DNA from: Fischerella sp. JS2
Lineage (GTDB): Bacteria; Cyanobacteriota; Cyanobacteriia; Cyanobacteriales; Nostocaceae
Direction of reading: 5' to 3'
NCBI RefSeq assembly: GCF_032393985.1
Contig: NZ_CP135918.1
Span: forward strand, 1,302,001 to 1,366,000
DNA: 64,000 nucleotides
Of this stretch, positions 33,248 to 43,158 are shown one piece after another. Position numbers and translations under genes: made by a program. The notes beneath the pieces are model-generated. The model searched no databases and was not told where the DNA came from. It saw only the letters and a program-made list of their open reading frames with translations. The stretch's first letter is position 1, and every line of letters starts with the position of its first letter.

Positions 33248-35893
33248 TCAAGGAATCCAAGACCACAATTCAATTTGAATAAATCGAACAATAGGACGGG
33301 TAAACGCTATGATTACAGGCATACTTTTACCCTCAATTTTTGCATAACCAGACATACCAGATTTTAAAATTCTGCTAGTTCTGGGAAACTCTACTACTAC
33401 CTTCACTACTCGACCGGATGTTGCATTTGTAGATTCTAGCGTTGTACCTGAGGTTTGATTAACAGAAACCTTACTTGATGAATCATCAGTGCTGGTAATA
33501 GGTTCAATTGAAACTACATGTCCAATCAAAGGATCATTGGGATATGCAGCCAGCTTAACTTCAGCCTTTCCTCCAGAAATAATTTCACCTACTTCATATT
33601 CAGGAATTTGAATTTCTCCATAAATATTGCGGGAGTTTTCTACAGTAGCAAAGGTATCGCCCTTATCTAAATAATTACCTACTTTTTGCTGCAATTCAGA
33701 AGTAACTATATATCCATCAAATGGCATGACTAACTTAGTACGTTTAAGCTGACTATTCAGATATGACAGTTGTTGGCGAAGACGCTGGATTTCTGCTCTA
33801 GTAGCAGCTATCTCCTGACGCACGGCGTCTAGTTCTTCCGGATAAGGTCCACTCTTTACTAAACTGAGATTAGCTTTTGCTTCTTCTACTTTTTGATATT
33901 TAACTGCGACATCTCCTTTTGCTTCCTGTAGACTTTGTTGAGCTTTTTCAACATTTTGCTTCATTTCCTCGACGGTGTTACGATCTGTTGTGGCACGCTT
34001 ATCAGCATCTTCATATTGTTGGCGAGAATAAGCACCTTGTTCTGACAAATACTTAAATCTTTCAGCTTCACGAAGACTAAATTCAGCTTTACTAATAGCA
34101 GTCTGAAGCGCTCCTTTAGCTACTTCTACTTCTTGTTGTACGACTTTTACTTTTTGCTTAGCAACTTCTACTTGTTGGCTAGCAACTCCTACTTGTTGTT
34201 TAGCAACTTCTATATCTTCTTTTTTAGGAGTAGCTAGTAGCTTAGCTAGTTCAGCTTCCTGCTTTCTCATATCAGCTTGTTTACTGTTTATTTGCTCCTC
34301 TGTTTTAGAAAATTCGTTGCTAATTTCTGGAGCTTCCATAGTTGCTACTACAGTTCCGGCTTTTACCCAAGTACCATCACCACCTTTGAGTAAAACTCGT
34401 GTAATTTTTCCTTCAACTTCAGCTTGTATTTGCTGTTGCTTAGAAGTTATTAATTTAATTTGACCACCAGAACGGTATGGATATGGTAAAAAAAGAGCCA
34501 AGCCTCCAAGCATTGTACATGCTTTTAAAAATGTACCTAACCAAGATTTATTAACTTTCTGATTTGCGTATTCTGATTCTTTTGCTGATGTAATCATATC
34601 TCTTGTCACTAAATTATTAAATTTATGGGAGTTCAACCATCTAGATATTGGTTGGCGTAAAACGAGTGCTAACAGTGCAAATAAAAATATATAGGTAGTA
34701 CCATTACCTAAAATTCCGGGTAAGTTTTCTGCTAAACCCCCAGCAGCAAAATAAATGATTGTCAAAATCATCGATATTGAAAAAAATCCTGCACCCAGCA
34801 AAAACAGTTGCAGTCCTAATTTTTGTTTTTTAGGTAATGATTTTGGTAGGGGACGGCGATTAAGTAACATATCCCAAACCAAAAAAGACCGTTGAAACAA
34901 ATTAGGTGGTAGACGAAAATAAGCAGTTGTCCATACATAGCCATCAGAAGGCCATAGAGGACTTGCATCTAGTAAAAAATCTATAAAGCTGGCATGAGCT
35001 AGTAAAAGAGCATAATTGCTCAATTGTGTTCCTGTTTCACGATGTAAGTACCAAACTAAAACACCCAAAACAAATAAAATTGGTCTTACAATCACAGGAA
35101 TTGCTAGTGTCCATAATTGTCTGTGACGCTGAAGCTGCCACATAGGCTCTCGATCAATATAAAAGCGTGGTAAAAATCCAGCAGCAAGAACCAAGCCAAA
35201 CTTCGTAACTGTGCCACCATAATAAGTAAGCACTACACCCTGAGCTAGTTTAGCTGTTAGAGATGCAAAAATAAGATTAAATGCATAAATTTGTAGATAA
35301 GGTAAAGAATGAATTCCAGAAGTATAATCAGACCACAAGAGAAATTGATTATTAAATAAAGTTAAAAAAGCTATGGGTATACCAGGTATCAATCCCCAAA
35401 CTGATAATTGAAATAACAGACTAAATGGTGCAAAAATATTTTTTATAACAGCAAATGTTTTACCAGGATTGCCAGCAGACCATATGTAGACTTGAGATTT
35501 AATTTTTTCTTTTTTAGAAAAATTCATACCAGAAGATATTCTGGTATATTCATTTTGTTTAATTTCTAATAATGGTTCCTGTATTGCATTTTCTATATCT
35601 GCTTCAGATGTAAATGGTTCGAGAAGATTACACTCTGCAATTTGACGAGAAAATTGGTAGAAATCTTCTTCTGCTAGTAGGGTATTAAAACGAGATATAA
35701 ATTTATCAATGATTACGGATGGAGTAGCTATTCCATTCATCGATTGGCAAAGAAAATATTCTTCCAATCCGAATTCAAATATTTGCTCAGAGTTGGGAAT
35801 TTTAACTTGGTAACATTCAGGCTTTTTCCCTACTTGTGGAATTCTTTTAATTTCTAAATCTCTACGCCAACGGTTCTTTAATGGTTTATACAT
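33248..35893 (-). CDS. M50-like membrane domain fused to HlyD-type adaptor, protease motif lost
   Basis: 881 residues in four parts. Residues 1-95 resemble a PqqD-like winged domain (EFGLEEYFLCQSMNG). Residues about 150-430 are a polytopic membrane domain with the layout of M50 site-2 proteases. Residues about 450-530 contain another membrane helix and a lipoyl/HlyD half-barrel (GKITRVLLKGGDGTWVKAGTVVATME). A long coiled coil (535-700) leads to the second half (YIVTSELQQKVGNYLDKGDTFATVEN) and a beta-barrel (YEVGEIISGGKAEVKLAAYPNDPLIGHVVSI). Where M50 enzymes have HExxH, this protein has TAKLAQGVVLTYYGG, so the zinc His and Glu are gone, while the later PLWPSDGY Asp remains. It is probably an export adaptor or receptor for a peptide or lipid rather than a protease. 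It lies 230 bp beyond the PKS operon on the same strand. Confidence 0.78.
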   Translation of the reverse strand: MYKPLKNRWRRDLEIKRIPQVGKKPECYQVKIPNSEQIFEFGLEEYFLCQSMNGIATPSVIIDKFISRFNTLLAEEDFYQFSRQIAECNLLEPFTSEADIENAIQEPLLEIKQNEYTRISSGMNFSKKEKIKSQVYIWSAGNPGKTFAVIKNIFAPFSLLFQLSVWGLIPGIPIAFLTLFNNQFLLWSDYTSGIHSLPYLQIYAFNLIFASLTAKLAQGVVLTYYGGTVTKFGLVLAAGFLPRFYIDREPMWQLQRHRQLWTLAIPVIVRPILFVLGVLVWYLHRETGTQLSNYALLLAHASFIDFLLDASPLWPSDGYVWTTAYFRLPPNLFQRSFLVWDMLLNRRPLPKSLPKKQKLGLQLFLLGAGFFSISMILTIIYFAAGGLAENLPGILGNGTTYIFLFALLALVLRQPISRWLNSHKFNNLVTRDMITSAKESEYANQKVNKSWLGTFLKACTMLGGLALFLPYPYRSGGQIKLITSKQQQIQAEVEGKITRVLLKGGDGTWVKAGTVVATMEAPEISNEFSKTEEQINSKQADMRKQEAELAKLLATPKKEDIEVAKQQVGVASQQVEVAKQKVKVVQQEVEVAKGALQTAISKAEFSLREAERFKYLSEQGAYSRQQYEDADKRATTDRNTVEEMKQNVEKAQQSLQEAKGDVAVKYQKVEEAKANLSLVKSGPYPEELDAVRQEIAATRAEIQRLRQQLSYLNSQLKRTKLVMPFDGYIVTSELQQKVGNYLDKGDTFATVENSRNIYGEIQIPEYEVGEIISGGKAEVKLAAYPNDPLIGHVVSIEPITSTDDSSSKVSVNQTSGTTLESTNATSGRVVKVVVEFPRTSRILKSGMSGYAKIEGKSMPVIIAFTRPIVRFIQIELWSWIP

Positions 35894-36124
35894 GAGAAAA
35901 TAACAGGAAGTTTTGGCTCAAAATATTACTTATTTGTATAATGGGACTTTGCTGGAAAAAATGTTACTAAAAGCAGAAAATTTTTAGCTTTTGAGATTTT
36001 TGTGGATCAGATAAGGGAGAGAAACTCATAAATTTCTCTCCTCTTTTTTTTCTTACTCATCCCAGTTTTTAACAGGATTGGAGTATTTGTTGTATTTCCT
36101 AGCAAGTTAATTTAAAAATACTTT

Positions 36125-37723
36125 TTACTCCATGTAACCGAGCATTTGTAGCTGAGCAATGATTTGTTGTTTTTCGTCCTCACTAATATCGCCAGTTCCT
36201 GTATTTGCTTCTTCGCCAGTAACAGTAGAAGCACCAATTTTGATTGGTTTTAAATCTAATTGGGTTTCAGTGAAAAACTCTTCAGGTACATAACCTTCAA
36301 AATCTGCGGGGACTGGTAGACCAAGACTATACAGCAGAGCAGCTGGAACATCTACAACATTTTGGCGCTTCCCTTCATAATTGGATTTTATTCCGTATCC
36401 TCCTGCTAGGAAAATACCGTCAGGATGATGAGTTCCTCCTGGTGTCTCACGCGGTTCAACCGCAGGTTGGTAATTTTTGATCGAGACAAAACCATAGTCG
36501 CGCAGCACTAAAGTTAAGTCAGGAGCTTCATGCATAGCAGCTCCAGAATAAACATCTTCCCGTTTATGAATTGCTTGGATAATCCTTTCGCCTGTATTCT
36601 GATCTCGGAAATTCTCCAAATCACAAATTAGTTTTTCCCGGAAGGCTTCGTATTCTGAAGGCTGAACACCGGGATCTCCTGGTTTTTCGGCTACACGGAT
36701 TGTGATGCCGTTACTGGAGGGAGTACGGCAGTAAGCTAGAGTTTTATCCCAATCTAGATTGGCAAACCAACTAGATTCACGTCTATTGCTTGCTTCAGAA
36801 CCGTCTGTTTCTTTCCATACTAAGTAACCTTTTTCATGCAAAAAGGTATTGATGCGAACCACTTCTGTTGTGGCTGTGAAGCCGTGGTCGGAGGCCATAA
36901 ATACTTGAGCTTCAGGGCCAGCAAGTTCTACTAGGCGCTGAATATAAGTATCTAACTTGCGGAAATACTCTAGACACAGTTCCCGCATCCGTTTTTGCCA
37001 AGGAGAAGGATTAGCTGGTATCAAGGCAGGATCGAGAAACATCCAGATTTGGTGCTGGAGTTTGTCTACACCATCAAATAATACTGCCATCAAGTCGGGG
37101 TTATCTTCTTTGAGAAGTTTCTCGGCAATTCGGAACCACTGTTCATCGCGAGGGATATGATAGCGAACCCAGTTTTCTAAATCTTCATCGGTCATAACCT
37201 CCAAGGTTTGTTTTTCACGGTCAAAGTCCCAAGCTAATTCCTTAGGATCAAAATCTGGAATTTCCTTGAGACGATCATATAAATTGGCTGGAGTTGTGTT
37301 GCGGCGCAAGTGTTTCCAAGGAACAAAACCTGGTATTAAAGCTCCATTAATTGGTAAGGGTGGAGCAGTGAAGGGAAAGTTTAAAGCTACAACTGTAGCA
37401 TTTTGGCGACTGGCGATCGACCAAATAGTTTCTGTACGAATATCTCTGGCATCGTAAAGGGTAAAAAAGACATCCCCTGCTTTTTCTTCAGCACGAATAA
37501 AGTCGTAGACACCGTGATTTCCGGGAGTTCGACCAGTCATGATAGAAACCCAAGCTGGAGGAGTCAGAGGATTAGGAGTAGAAAGCAATTTAGCCCGCGC
37601 ACCGTTTTCAATAAACTGTTTCAAAAAGGGCATTGTCACACCTACATCCGGTAGGTCACGGATCATCTCATTGATAACGGTGAAAGTCGCACCATCTAAT
37701 CCTATAAATAATGTTTTTGTCAT
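36125..37723 (-). CDS. Alkaline-phosphatase-superfamily enzyme (type I phosphodiesterase-like)
   Basis: About 532 residues. N-terminal FIGLDGATFTVI supplies the first metal Asp; PLTPPAWVSIMTGRTPGNHGVYDF near 53-76 contains the nucleophile position (Thr/Ser in PPAW-S-M-TG) of phosphodiesterase/nucleotide pyrophosphatase proteins. AVLFDGVDKLQHQIW near 214-228 and MASDHGFTAT near 278-287 provide the remaining metal ligands, and GTHHPDGIFL the last His. It starts one base into the ACP stop (TGATG), so the two are translationally coupled. In the operon it may hydrolyse or transfer a phospho- or sulfo-group on the finished lipid; which one is not readable from sequence. Confidence 0.85.
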   Translation of the reverse strand: MTKTLFIGLDGATFTVINEMIRDLPDVGVTMPFLKQFIENGARAKLLSTPNPLTPPAWVSIMTGRTPGNHGVYDFIRAEEKAGDVFFTLYDARDIRTETIWSIASRQNATVVALNFPFTAPPLPINGALIPGFVPWKHLRRNTTPANLYDRLKEIPDFDPKELAWDFDREKQTLEVMTDEDLENWVRYHIPRDEQWFRIAEKLLKEDNPDLMAVLFDGVDKLQHQIWMFLDPALIPANPSPWQKRMRELCLEYFRKLDTYIQRLVELAGPEAQVFMASDHGFTATTEVVRINTFLHEKGYLVWKETDGSEASNRRESSWFANLDWDKTLAYCRTPSSNGITIRVAEKPGDPGVQPSEYEAFREKLICDLENFRDQNTGERIIQAIHKREDVYSGAAMHEAPDLTLVLRDYGFVSIKNYQPAVEPRETPGGTHHPDGIFLAGGYGIKSNYEGKRQNVVDVPAALLYSLGLPVPADFEGYVPEEFFTETQLDLKPIKIGASTVTGEEANTGTGDISEDEKQQIIAQLQMLGYME

Positions 37724-38010
37724 CACACCCCTCCGTTTAATTGGCTTGAAACAAAATTCACTAGCTGTCCTACGCTTAAGTCATCAACGTAACGACCATC
37801 CTGCATTAACAATCGAGCAAAGCCAAATTTCTGCTTGAAATGGTCTTCTATAGCAACAACAAAATGGATGATATCGATAGAGGCAAAGCTGAGGTCTGTT
37901 ACTAGCTGGGTATCAAGACTGATCTCATCAGATTCCAAATCCCAGTCTTGGATGATGTCTTTGAGGATATCAATAATTGTTGATTGAATCGGAGAGTCTA
38001 TGGCTTGCAT
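37723..38010 (-). CDS. Acyl carrier protein (stand-alone)
   Basis: About 95 residues from ATG 38010. The phosphopantetheine site is DLSFASIDIIHFVVAIEDHF, with Ser in the DLSFASID context replacing the common DSL; helix 1 is QSTIIDILKDIIQDW. The frame can be read further upstream to 38055 (TTG), adding 15 residues, but the ATG fits family length better. No clear ribosome site, perhaps because translation is coupled to the upstream gene. It would carry an acyl chain between the PKS modules and the AP-superfamily enzyme, with which it shares a TGATG overlap. Confidence 0.85.
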   Translation of the reverse strand: MQAIDSPIQSTIIDILKDIIQDWDLESDEISLDTQLVTDLSFASIDIIHFVVAIEDHFKQKFGFARLLMQDGRYVDDLSVGQLVNFVSSQLNGGV

Positions 38011-38107
38011 AAAGGTTGTTGTGAAAGAAATTTGTGAGTAAGTAGGTTGGCACAAAATAAAGTTAATTAGTTGGGACCGTCATTTGTCATTTGTTATTAC
38101 TTCACAC

Positions 38108-38992
38108 TTAGGTGTGCTGACAGATAGCCAATACTTCGCGATCGCCGTAACAAAGCTGGACGACAAATGATTCACCACCGTAGTTGACAGTGGTCCACTG
38201 TCCATCACTGGAAACGTGGGTAATTAACCACTGCGTCGGATTGCCTTGCAGTCCTGTACCTAGTGCTTGGGCGACAGCTTCCTTAGCAGACCACAGCCCG
38301 GTGATGCTACTCTGGTGTCGTTGTGGCAGTCGTTGCAGTTCGGATTTACTGAAGGCAGTAGCCATTAAGTCTTCAATACGCAAAGAGTCAAAATGCTTAA
38401 TATCAATACCGATAGATTTTCCTGAGTGTGCGATCGCTGCGACTACAAAACCTTGACTGTGACTGATGGCAACCTCTGGTAAAACTCCTGCCATCGCCTC
38501 CAACTCTGGACAACGGACAACAGGCTTACCTGTGATAGTGCTAATAACTTCGATATCAATCGGGGCAAGTTCCAAATTAAAGTTTTGCTTTGCCCACTGA
38601 CGGACGGCATCTTTAGCAGCAATGCAACCAATTAACCAATCCGTACGTTCTGTCCCTTTTTCTGGTAGATTGTACCAGAAAAGGCGTTCTGATTCATTCA
38701 GCATGAGATGTGCTAGAACACGTTTCCAAATACTCCAAGAATCATCTAGAAAATGTTCTGGGAAGGGTTCAATCCGTCGCACCACCATTTGAGTTTCTGC
38801 TTGTAGCCAAGCATCTGATAAATAAGCTGTTTGGGGATGCAAGCGACATTGGTAATATCTATGTGGCACGCTAAAATAACGGTCTTGCCATCCTTCTAGA
38901 CGAGCGATTACCCGACCTGTGACATCCAGAAAATCAAAGCTAGCCTCAGTTTGCCACTCACTAGTAAAACGCATTAAGCCCCGACACAACAC
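38108..38992 (-). CDS. C-terminal part of split PKS: end of DH domain plus 4'-phosphopantetheinyl transferase
   Basis: The first ~55 residues (FTSEWQTEASFDFLDVTGRVIARLEGW) are the missing end of the hot-dog dehydratase domain encoded just upstream; the frame is continuous with that domain if one base is restored at 39045-39046. Residues about 110-290 form an Sfp/HetI-like phosphopantetheinyl transferase: GCIAAKDAVRQW, AISHSQGFVVAAIA, then SIGIDIKHFD and LWSAKEAVAQALGTGL. In the GIDxE metal motif Glu is replaced by Lys, and the KEAxxK lysine by Gln, so activity deserves testing. A fused transferase would arm the ACPs of this operon. I regard this entry and the next (38974-43158) as one gene of about 1683 codons. 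Confidence 0.8.
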   Translation of the reverse strand: MLCRGLMRFTSEWQTEASFDFLDVTGRVIARLEGWQDRYFSVPHRYYQCRLHPQTAYLSDAWLQAETQMVVRRIEPFPEHFLDDSWSIWKRVLAHLMLNESERLFWYNLPEKGTERTDWLIGCIAAKDAVRQWAKQNFNLELAPIDIEVISTITGKPVVRCPELEAMAGVLPEVAISHSQGFVVAAIAHSGKSIGIDIKHFDSLRIEDLMATAFSKSELQRLPQRHQSSITGLWSAKEAVAQALGTGLQGNPTQWLITHVSSDGQWTTVNYGGESFVVQLCYGDREVLAICQHT

Positions 38993-41900
38993 TGCACTGT
39001 TGGGCGGTAGGGGTAATACGTACTGATGAAATGCCCGTACTTGGAAGGGAAAACATTAAAATCTGTGCCAAACTGTTCCGAAACCCAGTACCCGACTAAT
39101 TGTCCAGCAGCATCAAGCAAACCTGCATCTATTTGAAAAATTGGCTGTTGGGTATTACTGAAGAAATCTTCAATAGCGATCGCTTCCAAATCAGCTTCGA
39201 TTCCCTGTAAACCCCATTGGCGAATGTGCTTCACACCTTGGAAACGTGGGCCATGGAACATCCCGGTGCGGTACAAATCGGCATCAGACCAACGGGAAGG
39301 TGCAGGTGTCTCGATGTGAAAAAGCATTGGTGAAGGCGATGCTGGAAACTGATTTGCCAGACGTACATTACCCTCAAATACCAAGTGATCGATAGTGCTG
39401 CCTTGTCCCACTTGGAACAGTTGTACCTTTACTTCCCAAGTTTGGGCATCTGGTTGGGGTTGCAACCGTGCTTTGATCTTGAGAGTGAGTTCGCCACGAT
39501 CTAAAGCCAGCCAACGATAACCGCGTAGATCATAAAGTCCCACCACTACCTTATCTTGACCCACCAGGTAAACTGCTGCTTCTGCAAGGGTTTCCATGCT
39601 AACAGTGAATGGAATTACAGGTAGTGGAAACAAGTCTAAATGCCTTTGAGATACTTGGCCGCCAATAGTATGATCGTAGAGAAAAATATCTCGCTCCATA
39701 TCAAAGCGACGTTGGCAGTCAAGATGCTGGGTATCGTGTTTCAGAATCTCACCTAAGAGCGGAAAAGTTTCATCAAAGGTGGATGGTTGCCAGTCGTTGA
39801 CCTCTGGCAGTACTAAAGACATATTGACAACAGGATCAATCACCCCATTATCTACACCAGCCAGGTGAGAGTGCAGCGCTGTCATCACCCGTGCTTGACT
39901 ATCAAGAAATTCTTGCATCAAGTTAAAGTGGTCAAAGATAATTGACAAGCGCTGCTCTTCATCAGTATAAAATTGGTCTTCTCTTGGATTTGCAAAAACT
40001 TTATATGTGCTAAGAGTAACTACATCAGTAGCATAAATACTGTCTTCTACTACACCATGTTTCACAGAAGTGGTAATCCCAACTGTGTCATTCACCTTTT
40101 CTGATACAACGGTGGTCACAACTGGAATCGTGCTAGATGAGTCGTTTGTTGCTGGTTCTGATTGTTGAACTACAGATGTAGCAGACGGAACAATTGCAGG
40201 TGGATTAAGTGGCGTTGGCGCGATCGCAGCCACTTTGTTTATTTGCAATTTTTCCCGGACAGTGGTGACAAAGTCTGGTTGCAAACGCAGAACTGGCATT
40301 GTCAGTTCTAACACAGGGCTGGACTTTTGAATTTCGCCAACCTGCGTTGTGGTATCTAGGCTAACAGGGGTAATTTGTCGATGCAAGTACAACGCGGTTG
40401 TATCCACACGATTACCGTTGACAAACAACCGTGCTAACAAATGCTGAATCTGTTCCAAGCCGGATTGCCGTTGGCTGTTGCTGGCTATGGCTTGGTGTTC
40501 TCGACCGTGGAGGATATCACTGACAAAGGCAGTAAGATTACTACTAGGCCCGACCTCAATAAAATTTTTAACTCCACTCTCATACAGTTCTTGAACTGTT
40601 TCCTGGAAGCGCACTCGACTAGACCATTGTTGTGCTGCTAACGCCCGAATCGCTTGTGGTTCCTGGGGAAATGGTGCCGCAGTCGCACAGCTGTAAAGAG
40701 GTGTGTGACCCGAACCTACATCCAAATCGTTGTAGAATGCCAGGAAAGCAGTCCCGACGGGTGCAAACAAAGATGTGTGATAAGCACGATCAAAAGGTAG
40801 ACGGGTACAGATCCCACCTACTGCTTGCAACTTACTGGTGGCTACATCGATGTCATTAACACTGCCAAACAGAACCACTTGATTTGGACAATTATCCATT
40901 GCCACATGTAAGCGTCCATCAAACTCAGTCAAGACTTGTTGCAAAATCTCAGGTGCGATCGCCCCAACAGTTAACAATGCGCCCTTAGGAATGTTGTTTG
41001 CCACCTCTAAATCTAGGTAAATCTGATTGAGGAGGCGCATTTTGGACATCAATTCTATCCGATTAGATAAACGGACAGTGCCAGAAGCAATCAGTGCTGC
41101 ATTCTCGCCTGTACTGTGTCCCACCATGACATCGCAGTTAACGCCTAAGTTACACAGCAATTCGTATAATGCCATGCTGGCAGTAAACACAGTTTCGGAA
41201 GCGACATCCATATCAAATAGTCGCTGCTGGGTATTTTGACGTTCTGTTTCCGTTAAGCTGGTCAGTGGCGGAAAAATCAGTTGGCTGGGTAAATAAGCCC
41301 GTCTCTCACTAAAAGTAGCGTCTAAAAAGTCAAACCACTCGCGTACTTGCGGGAAATAAAGGCACAGATCAGCCAACATTTGGGGATATTGCGACCCTTC
41401 ACCAGGAAATATAAAGGCTGTCTTGCCAGGATTGTCATTAGCATCAACTTCTGCGTAATAAATGCCGTTACGAGTTTGTAATCGGCTTCTGGGAGAATTT
41501 TGTAATTTTTCAACTGCTTGGCTGAGTTTTTTCTGTAATTCTGAGATATCCTTAGCGACTACAGCCAGACGATGAGAACCGAGGGGGTGAGTTGATAAGG
41601 TGTAGGCAATTTCAGCGAGAGTTACTTGGGGATTATTTTGCAGTACTTGTTGGACTTGCTGAATGCGCTCAAGCAGCACTGAACGACTATCACCTGAGAA
41701 CAACAGCAGTTCTGTAGGCCATTGCTGGTGTAGTAACTTAGTTGATTGTACAGGTTGGGTTGGGTACTCTTCTAAGACAGCATGGGCATTAATACCACCA
41801 AAGCCAAAAGAGTTGACACCTGCGCGTCTTGGTATAGAGCGATCGCCATGAATCCAGGGTCGTGCCTGTGTATTGATATAAAAGGGAGTCTTTTCGATTT

Positions 41901-43158
41901 CTAGCCCAGGATTCACCTCATCGCACAGCGTTGGTGGCAAGATTTTGTGGTAAAGTGCCAGTGCTGTTTTGATAATTCCTGCTGCGCCGGCTGCGGGAAT
42001 ACAGTGACCAATCATTGATTTCACAGAACCCAAAGCACACTTGGGTAATTGCTCCTGACGCTGACCAAAAATTTGGGTTAAAGAGCGTACCTCTGTTTGA
42101 TCTCCCAAGGCGATGCCTGTACCATGCGCTTCAATCATGCCGACAGTCGTAGGATCAATACTACTGTCTTGGTAGGCACGTTGTAGTGCCAGCACTTCCC
42201 CTTCCAGACGTGGTGCTAAAAGTCCCAAAGCCTTGCCATCACTGGAACTACCAACACCTTTGAGAACAGCATAGATGCGATCGCCATCTTTTTCGGCGTC
42301 GCGTAACCGTTTCAAAACTAAAATTCCCAAACCTTCCCCTAGTAGAGTACCACTAGCTTTGCTGTCAAAAGGTTTAATCTCGCTGCGAGACAAAGCACCC
42401 AACTGACAAAAAATCATGTTAATTTGCGGTGGGGTAGAAGCATGAACACCTCCCGCTAAAACCATGTCGCAGCGATCGCTTAATAGCTCTTTCATCGCCA
42501 GTTCCACAGCAATTAAGGAAGAAGCGCAAGCTGCATCAATAATGTAATTAGGCCCCATCAAGTTGAGGCGATTAGCAATGCGGCCTGTAATCACATTTGG
42601 CACTAGTCCTGGCGCCATCTCAGCTGTAAAAGGTGGCAAGCTCGCTTTTAGCTGTTTGCGAATTTCATTTAAGGTGTTTTCATCTAGGTCTGGATGCAAT
42701 TGCCTCAGCAAATCCAAGGTCTGATCTACAATTTGACCATGTTGCAACAGTGTGTTATAGCCCCGGTTGATGTAAGTACCACGACCGAGAATAATACCTG
42801 TTTTTTCTCGGTTGAAGGGGCGATCAATGTAGCCGGCATCTTGCAGCGCTTCCCAGGAAAGTTTGAGAGCAAGAAAGTGATCTGGTTCACCACCATCCAC
42901 TGAACTGGGCATGATCCCAAATTCCAGGGGATTAAATTCCGCCAAGTCTCCTAAAAAACCACCTTTACGAGTGTAGATGCGGTCATTTGCTGTGGAATCG
43001 GGGTCAAAATAAGGCTTTGCCCATTTCTCGGGTGCATCCCCAACAGCATTAACCTGATTTAAAATGTTTTGCCAGTATGTACGCAGATCCTTAGCTCCAG
43101 GAAATAAGGCAGACATACCAACAATGGCAATGTCGTGAGATGAATTTGGCACAATCAT
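38974..43158 (-). CDS. Polyketide/PUFA-type synthase, KS-AT-DH (frameshifted before its C-terminal PPTase)
   Basis: 1394 residues before the shift. KS at about 8-450: DAACASS with active Cys 211, EAHGTGI and SVKSMIGH with the two histidines. AT at about 560-900: FIFPGEGSQYPQM and GHSTGENAALIASG (Ser nucleophile). A Ser/Thr/Val linker follows, then a tandem hot-dog dehydratase from about 1130. Reading ends in an unrelated KYGHFISTYY...-type tail, whereas the +1 frame continues as FQVRAFHQYVLPLPPNS into the downstream frame. The start is set at ATG 43158 because it overlaps the previous stop as ATGA; an upstream ATG at 43194 exists. Domain order and the two-part synthase resemble PfaA/HglE-type secondary-lipid synthases. 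Confidence 0.88.
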   Translation of the reverse strand: MIVPNSSHDIAIVGMSALFPGAKDLRTYWQNILNQVNAVGDAPEKWAKPYFDPDSTANDRIYTRKGGFLGDLAEFNPLEFGIMPSSVDGGEPDHFLALKLSWEALQDAGYIDRPFNREKTGIILGRGTYINRGYNTLLQHGQIVDQTLDLLRQLHPDLDENTLNEIRKQLKASLPPFTAEMAPGLVPNVITGRIANRLNLMGPNYIIDAACASSLIAVELAMKELLSDRCDMVLAGGVHASTPPQINMIFCQLGALSRSEIKPFDSKASGTLLGEGLGILVLKRLRDAEKDGDRIYAVLKGVGSSSDGKALGLLAPRLEGEVLALQRAYQDSSIDPTTVGMIEAHGTGIALGDQTEVRSLTQIFGQRQEQLPKCALGSVKSMIGHCIPAAGAAGIIKTALALYHKILPPTLCDEVNPGLEIEKTPFYINTQARPWIHGDRSIPRRAGVNSFGFGGINAHAVLEEYPTQPVQSTKLLHQQWPTELLLFSGDSRSVLLERIQQVQQVLQNNPQVTLAEIAYTLSTHPLGSHRLAVVAKDISELQKKLSQAVEKLQNSPRSRLQTRNGIYYAEVDANDNPGKTAFIFPGEGSQYPQMLADLCLYFPQVREWFDFLDATFSERRAYLPSQLIFPPLTSLTETERQNTQQRLFDMDVASETVFTASMALYELLCNLGVNCDVMVGHSTGENAALIASGTVRLSNRIELMSKMRLLNQIYLDLEVANNIPKGALLTVGAIAPEILQQVLTEFDGRLHVAMDNCPNQVVLFGSVNDIDVATSKLQAVGGICTRLPFDRAYHTSLFAPVGTAFLAFYNDLDVGSGHTPLYSCATAAPFPQEPQAIRALAAQQWSSRVRFQETVQELYESGVKNFIEVGPSSNLTAFVSDILHGREHQAIASNSQRQSGLEQIQHLLARLFVNGNRVDTTALYLHRQITPVSLDTTTQVGEIQKSSPVLELTMPVLRLQPDFVTTVREKLQINKVAAIAPTPLNPPAIVPSATSVVQQSEPATNDSSSTIPVVTTVVSEKVNDTVGITTSVKHGVVEDSIYATDVVTLSTYKVFANPREDQFYTDEEQRLSIIFDHFNLMQEFLDSQARVMTALHSHLAGVDNGVIDPVVNMSLVLPEVNDWQPSTFDETFPLLGEILKHDTQHLDCQRRFDMERDIFLYDHTIGGQVSQRHLDLFPLPVIPFTVSMETLAEAAVYLVGQDKVVVGLYDLRGYRWLALDRGELTLKIKARLQPQPDAQTWEVKVQLFQVGQGSTIDHLVFEGNVRLANQFPASPSPMLFHIETPAPSRWSDADLYRTGMFHGPRFQGVKHIRQWGLQGIEADLEAIAIEDFFSNTQQPIFQIDAGLLDAAGQLVGYWVSEQFGTDFNVFPSKYGHFISTYYPYRPTVQCCVGA

